Source of the DNA: SZUA-521 sp041738285
GTDB lineage: Bacteria; Pseudomonadota; Gammaproteobacteria; Pseudomonadales; Azotimanducaceae
Assembly: GCA_041738285.1 (NCBI GenBank)
Contig: JBGSQB010000178.1
Coordinates: 1-36,322 of the forward strand
Reading direction: 5' to 3'
Length of the DNA stretch: 36,322 nt
Position 1 is the first letter of the stretch, and every line of letters starts with the position of its first letter. A model generated the notes under the pieces. The model saw only the letters and a program-made list of their open reading frames with translations. It made no database searches and was not told the origin of the DNA. This document shows positions 24,868 through 34,654 of this stretch, in pieces. The position numbers and the translations under genes are program-made.

Positions 24868-26469
24868 TCAGTCGAACAGGTTTGCGATGCGCCGCTTTAT
24901 GTTGTCGGCAACGTACAGTGCCAATGCCTGAATCGTGGACGTTGGATTCACGCCCGCACTCGTGACGAACACACTGCCATCGACGATGAAGAGGTTCTTC
25001 ACATCGTGACTGCGACCCCACTCGTTCACCACGGAGCGGGCCGGATCAGTGCCCATGCGCGCGGTCCCCATCAGATGCCAACCGCCAAATTCGATCGGCG
25101 CATGCGTTGCCACCTCGCGCGCGCCCGCCGCCTTCAGCACTTCGACGCCGCGCGCCATCGCATGATCGAGCATGCGCCGACTGTTCGCGCTCAAGGTGTA
25201 GTCGATCCTCGGCGCCGGAATACCGTTTGAGTCCTTCAACGCCGGGTCGAGGGTGACGCTGTTGTGCGCCTCGGGGAGATCCTCGCAGATCGCCACCATG
25301 CCCGTGATGCGATTGAACCGCTCGCGAAATGCCGCGTGATGACCCGCGCCCCAGGGAATCTGGTTAGCAGCCATGCCGCCGAGCGCAGTCACGAGCGGAC
25401 CGCGACCACGGGTGATTTCGAAGGTGTAGCCGCGCACGAAGTCGCGCGTCGGATCCGTTTCGTAGAATTCCTGACTCCAGATGCAATTGCTCGGCCCCGC
25501 GTAGCCGTCGAGCTCTTCATCGAACGTGCCGCTGATCGCGGCATAGGGGTGAAACATGAGGTTCTTGCCGACGAGACCGCTCGAGTTGGCGAGTCCATTC
25601 GGAAATCGCTTCGAGGCAGAGTTGAGCAGAATGCGCGGCGTGCCGATGCCATTGCACGCAAGCATCACGACTTCGGCCGCCTGGAATCGCTCGACACCAG
25701 CTGCGTCGTAGTAGATCGCGCCGGTTGCCATGCCCGCATCGCTCGACGTGATTTCCCGCACTCGACACTGCGTGCGCAGTTCGACCCCGGCGCGAATCGC
25801 GTGCGGCCAATAGGTGATGTCGGTGCTGGCCTTTGCGCCCTGGGCACAGCCGTGCAGGCAGTGACCCAGGTTGATGCACTTCGCGCGACCGGCATAGTCG
25901 GTGCTTGCCACCGCACTGTCGGATGGCCACCAGTGCCAGCCGAGCGTATTGAACGCGCGCGCCAACCGCGCGCCAGACTTGCCCAGTGGCAGCGGCGGCA
26001 TGCTGGGTTGTTTGGGCGGATATGCTGGATCGCCGGCGAGACCGGAGATGCCCATCATGCGATCGTTTGCCGCGTAGTATGGCGCGAGCATCCCGTAGTC
26101 GATGGGCCAGTCCTCCGCCACGCCGTCGAGGCTCCGAACACGAAAGTCGGAGGGATGAAACCGCGGGAAATGGCCCGCGTAGAGTACCGTGCCCCCACCC
26201 ACACCGTTGTAATTGGCGATCTTGATCGGTGAGTTGTCTTCGTTGATCGGGTAATCGCCCGCGTTGCGACGGCGGTTCGGATTGAAGCCGAACTCACCGA
26301 GTGCGCGCGCTTCGAAATCACGGCCGGTGGTCGGATAGTTGGCCGGGTTCGGCCACCCGCCCTGCTCGAGACAAACGATGCGCATGCGCGTATCGGCCAA
26401 GCTCCACGCCGCCGCCGCCCCGGATGCGCCGGCGCCGATGATCAGCACATCGGCAACATCCTGGTTCAC
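24868..26469 (-). CDS. GMC-family FAD oxidoreductase
   Basis: A 533-residue glucose-methanol-choline oxidoreductase. The FAD-binding fold is VLIIGAGASGAAAAWSLAD near the N terminus, followed by VCLEQGG. GVGGGTVLYAGHFPRF is the second signature, with a Cys-rich GRAKCINLGHCLHGCAQGAK in the middle as in gluconate/sorbitol dehydrogenase-type enzymes. The catalytic His is in GGWHLMGTARMG, paired with Asn in GVNPTSTIQA. It should oxidise an alcohol and, with its small subunit, probably feed an electron carrier. I choose GTG 26469 (VNQDVADVLIIG), which overlaps the SnoaL stop as GTGA; another GTG at 26517 would overlap by 52 bases. Confidence 0.9.
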   Translation of the reverse strand: MNQDVADVLIIGAGASGAAAAWSLADTRMRIVCLEQGGWPNPANYPTTGRDFEARALGEFGFNPNRRRNAGDYPINEDNSPIKIANYNGVGGGTVLYAGHFPRFHPSDFRVRSLDGVAEDWPIDYGMLAPYYAANDRMMGISGLAGDPAYPPKQPSMPPLPLGKSGARLARAFNTLGWHWWPSDSAVASTDYAGRAKCINLGHCLHGCAQGAKASTDITYWPHAIRAGVELRTQCRVREITSSDAGMATGAIYYDAAGVERFQAAEVVMLACNGIGTPRILLNSASKRFPNGLANSSGLVGKNLMFHPYAAISGTFDEELDGYAGPSNCIWSQEFYETDPTRDFVRGYTFEITRGRGPLVTALGGMAANQIPWGAGHHAAFRERFNRITGMVAICEDLPEAHNSVTLDPALKDSNGIPAPRIDYTLSANSRRMLDHAMARGVEVLKAAGAREVATHAPIEFGGWHLMGTARMGTDPARSVVNEWGRSHDVKNLFIVDGSVFVTSAGVNPTSTIQALALYVADNIKRRIANLFD

Positions 26470-26868
26470 GTCCGCTGGGTACCGCGCGGCACCAGGCGAT
26501 GACGCTTGATCTTCCACAGCCCATTGATGCGGGCAAAGTCCGTCTCATAGGTGGCGTACAGCGTGAGCGTCGCGCCTTTGGGTTCCTTCATGAAATGTTG
26601 GGCCTGAACGTCGGTGCGCGCATGCGCGGTATCACCGGTCACCGTTGCCTTCTGCAAACCGAGCAAATGCTGTGTTGCCGCGTAGGCCTCGAGTGCTTTT
26701 TCCACAAACGCGAGCCAGGCATCGCCACCCATGATCGGCTGCGGCGTGAAATCGAGAATCTCTGCATCATCGGCGAAACAGGCGCGATAGCGCGCGAAGT
26801 CGCGCTCATCTACGCCCGATGTGTAGTTCAGCATCACATCCTGCAGTGCAAATCGATCGCTCGTCAGA

Positions 26869-26876
<8 letters not shown>
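26466..26876 (-). CDS. SnoaL/NTF2-like protein
   Basis: A 136-residue NTF2-fold protein: N-terminal helices (ALQDVMLNYTSGVDERDFARYRACF), then FADDAEILDF and GGDAWLAFVEKAL, and a beta sheet ending in GLWKIKRHRLV. This fold serves as polyketide cyclase, isomerase, dehydratase or ring-hydroxylating dioxygenase small subunit. The function here is unknown, but its operon places it in small-molecule catabolism. Its ATG overlaps the HDAC-fold gene by eight bases and its TGA overlaps the GMC GTG. Confidence 0.82.
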
Positions 26877-27987
<1,111 letters not shown>

Positions 27988-27990
27988 GTG

Positions 27991-29001
27991 CTAAAGCTTG
28001 AGCAGTTGTTTGCCGAGGTTCTTGCCGGTGAACAGACGATTGAGCGTGTCCGGAATGTTGTCGAATCCTTCCTGCACGTCGACCTGATTGACCATCTCGC
28101 CGCTCTGCACCCAGGCGAGCAGTTCCGGCACGGCGATGTGCGATCGATCCATGTAGTCGATCACGATGAAGCCTTCCATGCGCGCGCGCATGATGACGAG
28201 GTTCATGAGATTCACCGGTCCTGGCACCGGTTCGGTTGCGTTGTACGACGAGATGCCGCCGCACAGCACCACGCGCGCGCGCATGGCCAAGTGATTGAGC
28301 GCGGCTTCCAGGATGTCGCCGCCGACGTTGTCGAAGAACACGTCCACGCCCTTCGGGCAGGTAGCGCCGATGCGTGCATCGACATCTTCGTGCTTGTAAT
28401 CGATCACGTCATCGAAACGCGCTTCTTCCTTGAGCCAGCGGCATTTGTCCGGGCCACCGGCAATGCCCACCACGCGGCACCCTTTGATGCGCGCAATCTG
28501 ACCGGCAACGGAACCTGTGGCGCCCGCAGCACCAGACACCAGCACGGTATCGCCCTTCTTCGGCTTGCCGAGATCGAGCAGGCCCCAGTAGGCCGTCAGC
28601 CCGGTGACACCGAGAATGGACAGTGCAAGGGTCGGGTCGGTACCCGCCGGCAGCTTGCTGCCACCGAAGAAACCCTGCGCCGGATCGACGATGCAGTAGT
28701 CCTGCCAGCCGCCGGTGGTCTGCACCAGATCGCCCTGATTGAAATCCGGATGGTTCGACTTCACCACCTCGCCGATCGAACCCGCGCGCATGGGTTCACC
28801 GATGGCAACCGGCGGCATGTAGCTCGGCCGGTCTTCCATCCAGCCGCGCTGGGTCGGGTCAAACGACAAGTAGCGGTTGCGTACCAGCACTTCGCCCTGC
28901 TTCGGCTCCGGCACTGCTGACTCCCGGCGCTCGAAATTCGCTTTGGTCACCATGCCATGGGGCCGCTTTGCCAGCAGCCACTGACGGTTTACTTGTGCCA
29001 T
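27991..29001 (-). CDS. Zinc-independent MDR NADP-dependent oxidoreductase
   Basis: A 336-residue medium-chain reductase of the leukotriene B4 12-hydroxydehydrogenase/CurA type, which reduces or oxidises enone-type compounds with NADP(H). YLSFDPTQRGWMEDRPSY is a subfamily signature, AAGATGSVAGQIARIKGCRVVGIAGG is the nucleotide-binding fold and FFDNVGGDILEAAL follows. It lacks the catalytic Zn ligands of alcohol dehydrogenases, as the family does. AAGGAA precedes the ATG. Second gene of the minus-strand operon. Confidence 0.92.
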   Translation of the reverse strand: MAQVNRQWLLAKRPHGMVTKANFERRESAVPEPKQGEVLVRNRYLSFDPTQRGWMEDRPSYMPPVAIGEPMRAGSIGEVVKSNHPDFNQGDLVQTTGGWQDYCIVDPAQGFFGGSKLPAGTDPTLALSILGVTGLTAYWGLLDLGKPKKGDTVLVSGAAGATGSVAGQIARIKGCRVVGIAGGPDKCRWLKEEARFDDVIDYKHEDVDARIGATCPKGVDVFFDNVGGDILEAALNHLAMRARVVLCGGISSYNATEPVPGPVNLMNLVIMRARMEGFIVIDYMDRSHIAVPELLAWVQSGEMVNQVDVQEGFDNIPDTLNRLFTGKNLGKQLLKL

Positions 29002-29013
29002 TGATGGAGTTCC

Positions 29014-29691
29014 TTACGGTTGAGTGTGTTCATCGAGAAATTCAACGCAGCGATGCCAGGCATCCGCGGCGGCTTCCGCACGATAGCTTGGCCGGCGGTC
29101 GTTGAGAAATGCATGGCCTGCGCCAACATAGCTCTTGAATTCGTGTGGCACGCCTGCGGCGGTGAGCGCTGCATCGAGGCGCTCGACGTCGGCTGGGCTC
29201 GGATTCGTGTCGTCGGCACCGTACAGCCCGAGTACCGGCGCCGTGATCTGAGCCGTCTGGTCGAGCGGCGAACGTCCATCCCCCCAGGCGAGGGCCGTGC
29301 TGCCGCCATAGAAGACGACGCAGGCGCGCACATCGCTGCCGTTGGCGGCCCAGAGGTACGAAAGCCTGCCGCCCATACAGAACCCGATCACGGCGCGTGG
29401 CAGGCCGCTATCAAGCGCTCTGTCCCAGGCGGCTGCAAGGTCGGTCAGCACCTCGGCATCCCGCAACAACGCCATGCGTTCAAGCGGCCCGAGATCCGGT
29501 TGGGTCTGGCGGTGATAGAGATCTGGCGCAACCGCGCGCAACCCGGCGTCTGCCAGCTTGTCGCAGATTGCGCGAATGAACCCATCGACACCCGGCGCGT
29601 GCATGCACACCAGCACGCCCGCCCGCGCCGCCTGCGGGCCCGCCACGTAACAGCGCATCGCCCCGATCTGCGTCCAGTGAGCCTGGGCCAT
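29014..29691 (-). CDS. Dienelactone hydrolase family protein
   Basis: A 225-residue alpha/beta hydrolase of the DLH family. The Cys nucleophile is in GFCMGGRL, the Asp in YGADDTNPSP and the His in GAGHAFLN, giving the Cys-Asp-His triad of dienelactone hydrolase, which opens lactones in aromatic degradation. Many family members act on other esters. I start at ATG 29691, preceded by AAAGGGGGAACT; the frame is open 20 codons further. It is the first gene of the 29691-23555 operon and diverges from the TIR-TPR gene. Confidence 0.9.
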   Translation of the reverse strand: MAQAHWTQIGAMRCYVAGPQAARAGVLVCMHAPGVDGFIRAICDKLADAGLRAVAPDLYHRQTQPDLGPLERMALLRDAEVLTDLAAAWDRALDSGLPRAVIGFCMGGRLSYLWAANGSDVRACVVFYGGSTALAWGDGRSPLDQTAQITAPVLGLYGADDTNPSPADVERLDAALTAAGVPHEFKSYVGAGHAFLNDRRPSYRAEAAADAWHRCVEFLDEHTQP

Positions 29692-29865
29692 AGTTCCCCC
29701 TTTCAGCTCCCATGGTACGCGAGCCAAGTCAGCGGCCAAAGCCACGGCCAACGGATAGACCCGGTCGCAGGCGCAGTCGGGTCAACAAAGCTGGTCACAC
29801 CGGAACCGAGCGCTTATCCTGTCTTTTCTTCGCAAGCCCCCGCGGGCGACGCGGAGGACTGCAGC
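29692..29865. promoter_or_regulatory. Divergent control region between DLH and TIR genes
   Basis: This 174-base non-coding spacer must contain promoters for both the catabolic operon (minus) and the TIR-lipoprotein unit (plus). I see no convincing sigma70 pair. An inverted repeat GACCCG/CGGGTC (29758-29763 and 29778-29783, 14-base gap) near the middle is a possible operator. Confidence 0.35.
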
Positions 29866-31938
29866 ATGCATGACGTTTTCGTCAGTTACGCGCGAGCCGA
29901 TCGCGACCGGGTGCGTCCATTGGTCGATCTGCTCGAGGCCAACGGGCTTTCCGTCTGGTGGGACGCGGAAGTATCACCAGGCAGCAAATTCGAGAACATC
30001 ATCGACGACGCGTTGGTGGCAGCGCGTCTGGTGATCGTCGTGTGGACCCAGGAATCAATCACCTCGGATTGGGTGCAGGCCGAAGCGGGCGACGGGCTCG
30101 AACGGGGCATCCTCCTGCCGGTCCTGTTCGACGCCGTCCGCATCCCGGTCGCGTTCCGCCGTCAACAGGCCATCGACCTGCGCGGCTGGCCCGCCGAGTC
30201 CAGGCAGGCGGAGTTGACGCAACTGCTCGAGTACGCAGTGGCACGGGTGGGGCACGTCCAGACGACCCTCGAACTTCCCAAGCCCGACCGGCGCGTGCCG
30301 GCAGTGCGTGTTGGGTGGGCGGCCGCCGTCATTCTCGGCGCTTCTTATCTCGTCTGGTCACTGGCGCCGAATACGCGCGATCAACCCACGATGCAGACAG
30401 CACCTCGGGCCTCGATACTCGTACTTCCATTCACGTCGGTGGGCGCGGACACGACGGATGTGCGGCTTGCGGGCGTGTCATTCGAGATCGCGACGATTCT
30501 GCGGCGGGCTTCCGCGCTGCAGGTCACTTCCGAACAACAGGTCACTTCCTACCTGCGTGAACTCCTGGCTAGACCCACGTCGAAGGTATCGACAACGCAT
30601 CGCCTGACAGGCGTACTTTCGCCCGATGGCGAATCCGGCACTCGCCTCGATGCCACATTGACGGAGGCCGCGTCCGGCAACGTCGCCTGGCAGGCTTCAT
30701 TTCCACTGGCGCGCGGACTGCTACCGAAGACCGCCAAGCAAGTCGCCGATGCGGTCGCGCGTCACTTCAACGTGCCACTACCAGTGCTGAGCACCGACAT
30801 CGACCACGGCATCTACCTCGACTACCTGAAGGCGAAATCCGATCTGCGAAACCAGGTCTCACTGACGGAACTGGAAGCCGCCAACAGCCAATTCGCCCAC
30901 ATCATCGCCGCGGAACCCCGGTTCGCGGATGCACAGGCGGCGTACTGTCGAAGCGAACTCGCGCTGTACCGCGAGACTCAGACGATCGCGCACTTCGAGA
31001 ACGCGGAGAAGCACTGTCACCGCGCCAACACATTGAAGCGTGACGATCCGGAGATCTACGAGTCGCTCGGCGCTCTGTACCGCGAGTCGGGCATGCTGGT
31101 CGAGTCTGCCGACCATCTGCTGCGCGCCCTGACGCTCGCGCCATTCTCGACCAGCGCAATGCGCGAAATGAGTCAGACGCTGATCCGCCAAGGCAAATTC
31201 GATGATGCTGAGGATCAACTCAGACGTGCGCTCGAGATCGAACCGGACTACTGGCTGAACTACCGCGAGCTCGGACGCGTCGAATTCATGCGCGGCGAGT
31301 ACAACGAGGCCGCCACGGCATATCGGATGGAATCGGAGCTGGTCTCCGACAACGCGCAAGCCTTGAACAATCTCGGCGCGGCACATTTTCTTGGGGAGCG
31401 CTTCGATGAAGCGATCGCCGCCTGGGAGGGGATCAAGGATCTCGATCAGAACGGTCGAGTGCAGTCCAACCTCGGGTCCGCCTACTACTTCCGACGCGAC
31501 TTCGATCGCGCCGCGACGATGTTCGCACGCGCCATCGACGTTGCCCCACAGAATCATGAGTACTGGAGTGGACTCGGCGAAGCATTGCGCGCGGCTGGCA
31601 GCGAGGACGCACGACCAAAGTTCGAGCGCGCGCTGAAACTTGCCAGTGGCCGCTTGGCCATCAATCCCAATGATCCGCTCCTGCTGTCTGCAATCGCCAC
31701 CTACCAGGCCGCGCTCGGCGACGAAGCCAGCGCGCGGGAGAGCGTGCGCAGACTGGAGGCGCTCGGAACGAACGACGTCTACGCGATGTACGACATCGCG
31801 CGGACCTACGCGCGACTCGGCCGACCGGTCGAAGCCCGCGCCGCTGTCGAAACACTTGTTGCCATGGGGTATTCCAAAACGCTGCTTGCTTTGGATGCCA
31901 ATTTCGATGACATCAACCGGAAGGGAGACGGACCATGA
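29866..31938 (+). CDS. TIR-TM-TolB-like-TPR protein (putative envelope sensor with TIR effector)
   Basis: A 690-residue four-part protein. Residues 1-130 are a bacterial TIR domain: MHDVFVSYARADRD, WWDAEVSPGSKFENII, and DWVQAE with Glu73 at the WxxxE position used by NADase TIRs. Residues 148-166 are one transmembrane helix (WAAAVILGASYLVWSLA) with arginines before it, predicting an N-inside topology. Residues 182-300 (ASILVLPFTSVGADT onwards) resemble the TolB-N/FlgO-like module found in cyclase- or CadC-type TPR proteins. Residues 336-665 are about eight TPR-like helix pairs (DDAEDQLRRALEIEPDYW, NEAATAYRMESEL and others). The ATG follows GGAGG; the frame is open back to 29020 but that part is antisense to the DLH gene. 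It shares ATGA with the lipoprotein gene. Either NAD cleavage or TIR scaffolding is possible. Confidence 0.88.
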   Translation: MHDVFVSYARADRDRVRPLVDLLEANGLSVWWDAEVSPGSKFENIIDDALVAARLVIVVWTQESITSDWVQAEAGDGLERGILLPVLFDAVRIPVAFRRQQAIDLRGWPAESRQAELTQLLEYAVARVGHVQTTLELPKPDRRVPAVRVGWAAAVILGASYLVWSLAPNTRDQPTMQTAPRASILVLPFTSVGADTTDVRLAGVSFEIATILRRASALQVTSEQQVTSYLRELLARPTSKVSTTHRLTGVLSPDGESGTRLDATLTEAASGNVAWQASFPLARGLLPKTAKQVADAVARHFNVPLPVLSTDIDHGIYLDYLKAKSDLRNQVSLTELEAANSQFAHIIAAEPRFADAQAAYCRSELALYRETQTIAHFENAEKHCHRANTLKRDDPEIYESLGALYRESGMLVESADHLLRALTLAPFSTSAMREMSQTLIRQGKFDDAEDQLRRALEIEPDYWLNYRELGRVEFMRGEYNEAATAYRMESELVSDNAQALNNLGAAHFLGERFDEAIAAWEGIKDLDQNGRVQSNLGSAYYFRRDFDRAATMFARAIDVAPQNHEYWSGLGEALRAAGSEDARPKFERALKLASGRLAINPNDPLLLSAIATYQAALGDEASARESVRRLEALGTNDVYAMYDIARTYARLGRPVEARAAVETLVAMGYSKTLLALDANFDDINRKGDGP

Positions 31939-32375
31939 ACATCAATCATAGGACTCGGACGCTGTTGATTGTGCTGACACTGACGATAACGGCGTGCAAT
32001 CCGACCTTCAGAGCGGCCTCAACAACAGATATTGACGTCAGGAGCAAAATGAAGGACGGAGAGGTGTGCGTTAAGTCCACTAAGACCAAAGTGAACAACT
32101 GTTCAGTGCACAAGGTCGACAAGTCCTGCAATCGGCGCGGCGATACGCTGGTATGGGCTTGGAAGGACGAGGGTGACGTGGACCCATTCAAGATCGAAGG
32201 GAAGCCCGGCAGTTCCTCACCGTTTCTACCGGACACCGCGTGCACGGACGCGGCGACGACCGTCACCTGTACGATCAACCCGGACACGAAAGAAGACATT
32301 TTCTTCTACAACGTGATCGTCAACCCCGGCGCCGCGAACGAGTGTCCGTATGACCCGAGGATATTGATCAACTAG
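31935..32375 (+). CDS. Cysteine-rich small lipoprotein, partner of the TIR-TPR gene
   Basis: A 146-residue exported protein that I do not recognise. The N terminus NHRTRTLLIVLTLTITAC is a signal peptide with a lipobox ending at Cys21. The mature part has six further Cys (45, 56, 65, 103, 112, 137), enough for three disulfides, and alternating polar strands. The ATGA overlap with the TIR-TPR stop shows translational coupling, and the product should lie on the periplasmic side, where the TPR domain is predicted to be. The 5' half of the gene is visibly richer in A and T than its neighbours, which may signal separate ancestry. The 3' end overlaps the convergent amidase by eight bases. Confidence 0.8.
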   Translation: MNINHRTRTLLIVLTLTITACNPTFRAASTTDIDVRSKMKDGEVCVKSTKTKVNNCSVHKVDKSCNRRGDTLVWAWKDEGDVDPFKIEGKPGSSSPFLPDTACTDAATTVTCTINPDTKEDIFFYNVIVNPGAANECPYDPRILIN

Positions 32376-33789
32376 TCTGATCGGGCAGTATCTGCCACAG
32401 GTTCTCGCTCATCACGCCGAGCCGCCGCTCGATCTCGTCCATCGCATCGAGAATGAGATCCTCGCGATAGCGGCGGCCGATGAGCTGCACCCCTGCCGGT
32501 AGATCGGCCGCAGTGCCGGCGGGGATCACGCCCGCCGGCAGACCGAGATAGTTGACGCCGACGCTGTAGATCGCGGCGCGAAACAGGTCGTGCACGTTCT
32601 TCTCGCCCTGCGCATCGTAGTTCCAGGGGAACGTCGGCCGCATCAGAAACGGACACAGCACGAGGGGATAGCGGGCAAGGAACTCACTCCATGTCCGCAT
32701 CATGCGCGTGCGATCGGCCAGGCCTTTCAGATAGCCTTCGCCGTCGACCATGTGGCCAAGGGTGTAGGTCCAGTCGAATACGCGCTGGAGCGTCTCACTG
32801 CCATACTGACGCGCCGCCGGATCGAGGGTCTGTTTGATCTCGTAGGTGGCGACGTCGAACCAGCCGTTGGCGGCCTCGAGTATCGATGGCGTCTTCACTT
32901 CTTCGACCACGTATCCCGCTTCTTCCAGACACTCGGCCGCTCGCGTAATCGCGGCGTCGACCTCGTGATGCATCGGATAGCCATGGGTTTCCCGCGTCAG
33001 AGCAACCTTCACGTCCTCGGCCGGCCAGCCGTCGAATGGGGCCGGCACCCACCATGGATCACGGGGATCGCCCGCCGCCATGACGCGCGTCGCCAACCGC
33101 ACATCGCCGACTTCCCGGCAGATGGCGCCTTGCACCGACATCAGCTGCGCCAGCATGCCGCGCTCGGCGGTGGCGCTCGGATTGAATGCAGGCACACGAC
33201 CCTGGGTCGGCTTGACGGTAGTGACACCGCAGGCAAATGACGGAAAACGCAGCGAGCCACCAATGTCGTTGCCGTGATGAATCGGTCCGAACCCCGCCGC
33301 CGCCGCGGCACCAGCACCGCCGGATGAACCACCCGGCGACGCATCCTCGTGCCAGGGGTTGAGCGTGCGCCCACGCAACGGATTGTCCGTGGTCGCGCGC
33401 ATGGAGAACTCGGGCGTATTGGTGCGACCGACAAAGATCGCGCCAGCACGCTTGAGGTTCGCAACGACCGGTGAGTCGGCCTTCGGCATGAGATTGGCGA
33501 ACGCCGGCACGCCATTGGTGGTCGGATATCCGACCTGATCGACGTTCTCCTTGATGGTGACCGGCACGCCGTGCAGTGGGCCCAGCACATCACCGCGCTT
33601 GCGGGCCGCATCGGCCGCATCCGCTGCGGATCGTGCCGCTTCCGCCATCTCGACGGTGATCGCGTTCAACCTGCCATTGAGCCTTGCGATACGACCGAGC
33701 ACGCTGTCAACGACCGCGCGGCTCGTGAAGTCGCCGCTGCGAATGCCCTGGGCGAGTGTCACGGCGCTCAGTTGCCAGTAGTCGTTCAT
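32368..33789 (-). CDS. Amidase signature family hydrolase
   Basis: A 473-residue amidase with the Ser-cisSer-Lys triad: Lys in PVTIKENVD, cis-Ser in SPGGSSGGAG and nucleophilic Ser in GNDIGGSLRFPS. The family hydrolyses amides to acids plus ammonia or amine; the substrate is unknown. It is not GatA (different C-terminal half, no gatB/gatC neighbours). The start ATG overlaps the stop of the upstream amidohydrolase gene (ATGA), so it is the third gene of the 35872-32368 operon. Confidence 0.93.
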   Translation of the reverse strand: MNDYWQLSAVTLAQGIRSGDFTSRAVVDSVLGRIARLNGRLNAITVEMAEAARSAADAADAARKRGDVLGPLHGVPVTIKENVDQVGYPTTNGVPAFANLMPKADSPVVANLKRAGAIFVGRTNTPEFSMRATTDNPLRGRTLNPWHEDASPGGSSGGAGAAAAAGFGPIHHGNDIGGSLRFPSFACGVTTVKPTQGRVPAFNPSATAERGMLAQLMSVQGAICREVGDVRLATRVMAAGDPRDPWWVPAPFDGWPAEDVKVALTRETHGYPMHHEVDAAITRAAECLEEAGYVVEEVKTPSILEAANGWFDVATYEIKQTLDPAARQYGSETLQRVFDWTYTLGHMVDGEGYLKGLADRTRMMRTWSEFLARYPLVLCPFLMRPTFPWNYDAQGEKNVHDLFRAAIYSVGVNYLGLPAGVIPAGTAADLPAGVQLIGRRYREDLILDAMDEIERRLGVMSENLWQILPDQTS

Positions 33790-34652
33790 GCGGTCACTCC
33801 CAGTTTAAGTACGCGGCGCGCGTTGTCGCGCAGGAACTTGGGCCACACGTGCGCCTTGAACGGCACACTCGGCATGTCGGTCATGATGCGTTCGACGGAA
33901 AGCCCCATCGGGAAGTAACCCGCATAGATGATCTTGTCGGCGCCGCGGGTGTTGGCATAGTCAACGATCGCCTTCGGGTAGTGCTTGGGCGCGAATGCCG
34001 AAGTCGAGTAGTACAGGTTCGGCCATTTCAGCATGAGCTTCACGGCGAGGTCTTCCCAGGGTTCGCAGCCATGTCTTGTCACGAACACCAGTTCGGGAAA
34101 GTCGTACATCACCTGATCGATGAGTTCGACCTTCTGCGGCCACATCGGGAAACGTGGCCCGGGCACGCCCGCGCAGGAAAAAACCGGTACCCCCAGTTCC
34201 ACGCATTTGGCGTAGATCGGATACATGAGCGCATCGCCAATCCCCACCTGCGGGTTGTAGCCGGCATTGAATGCGGTGAACGAGCGCACCCCGTACTGTT
34301 CGTACTGCCGCACCATAGTACGGATCCCCTCCATGCCCTTGTTGGGATCGACGAAACCCTGACCCACGAATCGATCGGGATGATCTTTCAGCGCCTTCTG
34401 GCTGACCTCGTCACCGACGCCGATCACGCCGACTTCGATGTTGAAGCGGTCCATCTCGTGCAGCGTGATGCTGATCGGGTCCTTCGCGCCGTATAGCTCC
34501 TTTGGCACCTGCTTGAACATGTACTCGACCGGGAACTCGAAGTCCTTCGACCCATCTTTGAGTTGCTTGCGGATGAAGTCGTACTGTTTGAAATCGGATG
34601 CTGGAAATCCAATCATCGTGTCGACGATGCCGATGCCGGCGGGAATAGCCAT
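33786..34652 (-). CDS. Amidohydrolase_2-like protein lacking usual metal ligands
   Basis: A 288-residue TIM-barrel protein of the amidohydrolase_2 superfamily (MAIPAGIGIVDTMIGFP at the start, YAGYFPMGLSVERIMTDMP and VWPKFLRDNARRVL at the end). Normal members begin with an HxH or DxH motif and end with an Asp in GxDYP. Here these read DTMIG and AGYFP, and the central His is SCAG, so most metal ligands are missing; only the RHG His remains. I recall close relatives with the same pattern, so this is a subfamily trait, not damage. It is sandwiched in an operon between a more normal amidohydrolase (two bases upstream) and an amidase (overlapping). Confidence 0.85.
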   Translation of the reverse strand: MAIPAGIGIVDTMIGFPASDFKQYDFIRKQLKDGSKDFEFPVEYMFKQVPKELYGAKDPISITLHEMDRFNIEVGVIGVGDEVSQKALKDHPDRFVGQGFVDPNKGMEGIRTMVRQYEQYGVRSFTAFNAGYNPQVGIGDALMYPIYAKCVELGVPVFSCAGVPGPRFPMWPQKVELIDQVMYDFPELVFVTRHGCEPWEDLAVKLMLKWPNLYYSTSAFAPKHYPKAIVDYANTRGADKIIYAGYFPMGLSVERIMTDMPSVPFKAHVWPKFLRDNARRVLKLGVTA

Positions 34653-34654
34653 CG

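Noticed and set aside
25264..26232. 322-residue plus-strand open frame over the GMC gene
   Set aside because: It is antisense to the GMC oxidoreductase, Arg/His-rich, with no known domain.
29020..29865. N-terminal extension of the TIR-TPR frame giving a 972-residue protein
   Set aside because: The extension lies antisense to the well-supported dienelactone hydrolase gene, has low-complexity Arg/Ala composition, and the ATG at 29866 has a GGAGG site and begins the TIR fold.
32590..33240. 216-residue plus-strand open frame
   Set aside because: It is the complement of the amidase gene, with no ribosome site or recognisable domain; typical of high-GC shadow frames.
32368..33789. Second gatA copy
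   Set aside because: It carries the amidase signature, but the surrounding sequence and operon differ from GatA; gatA is already at the window start beside gatB.
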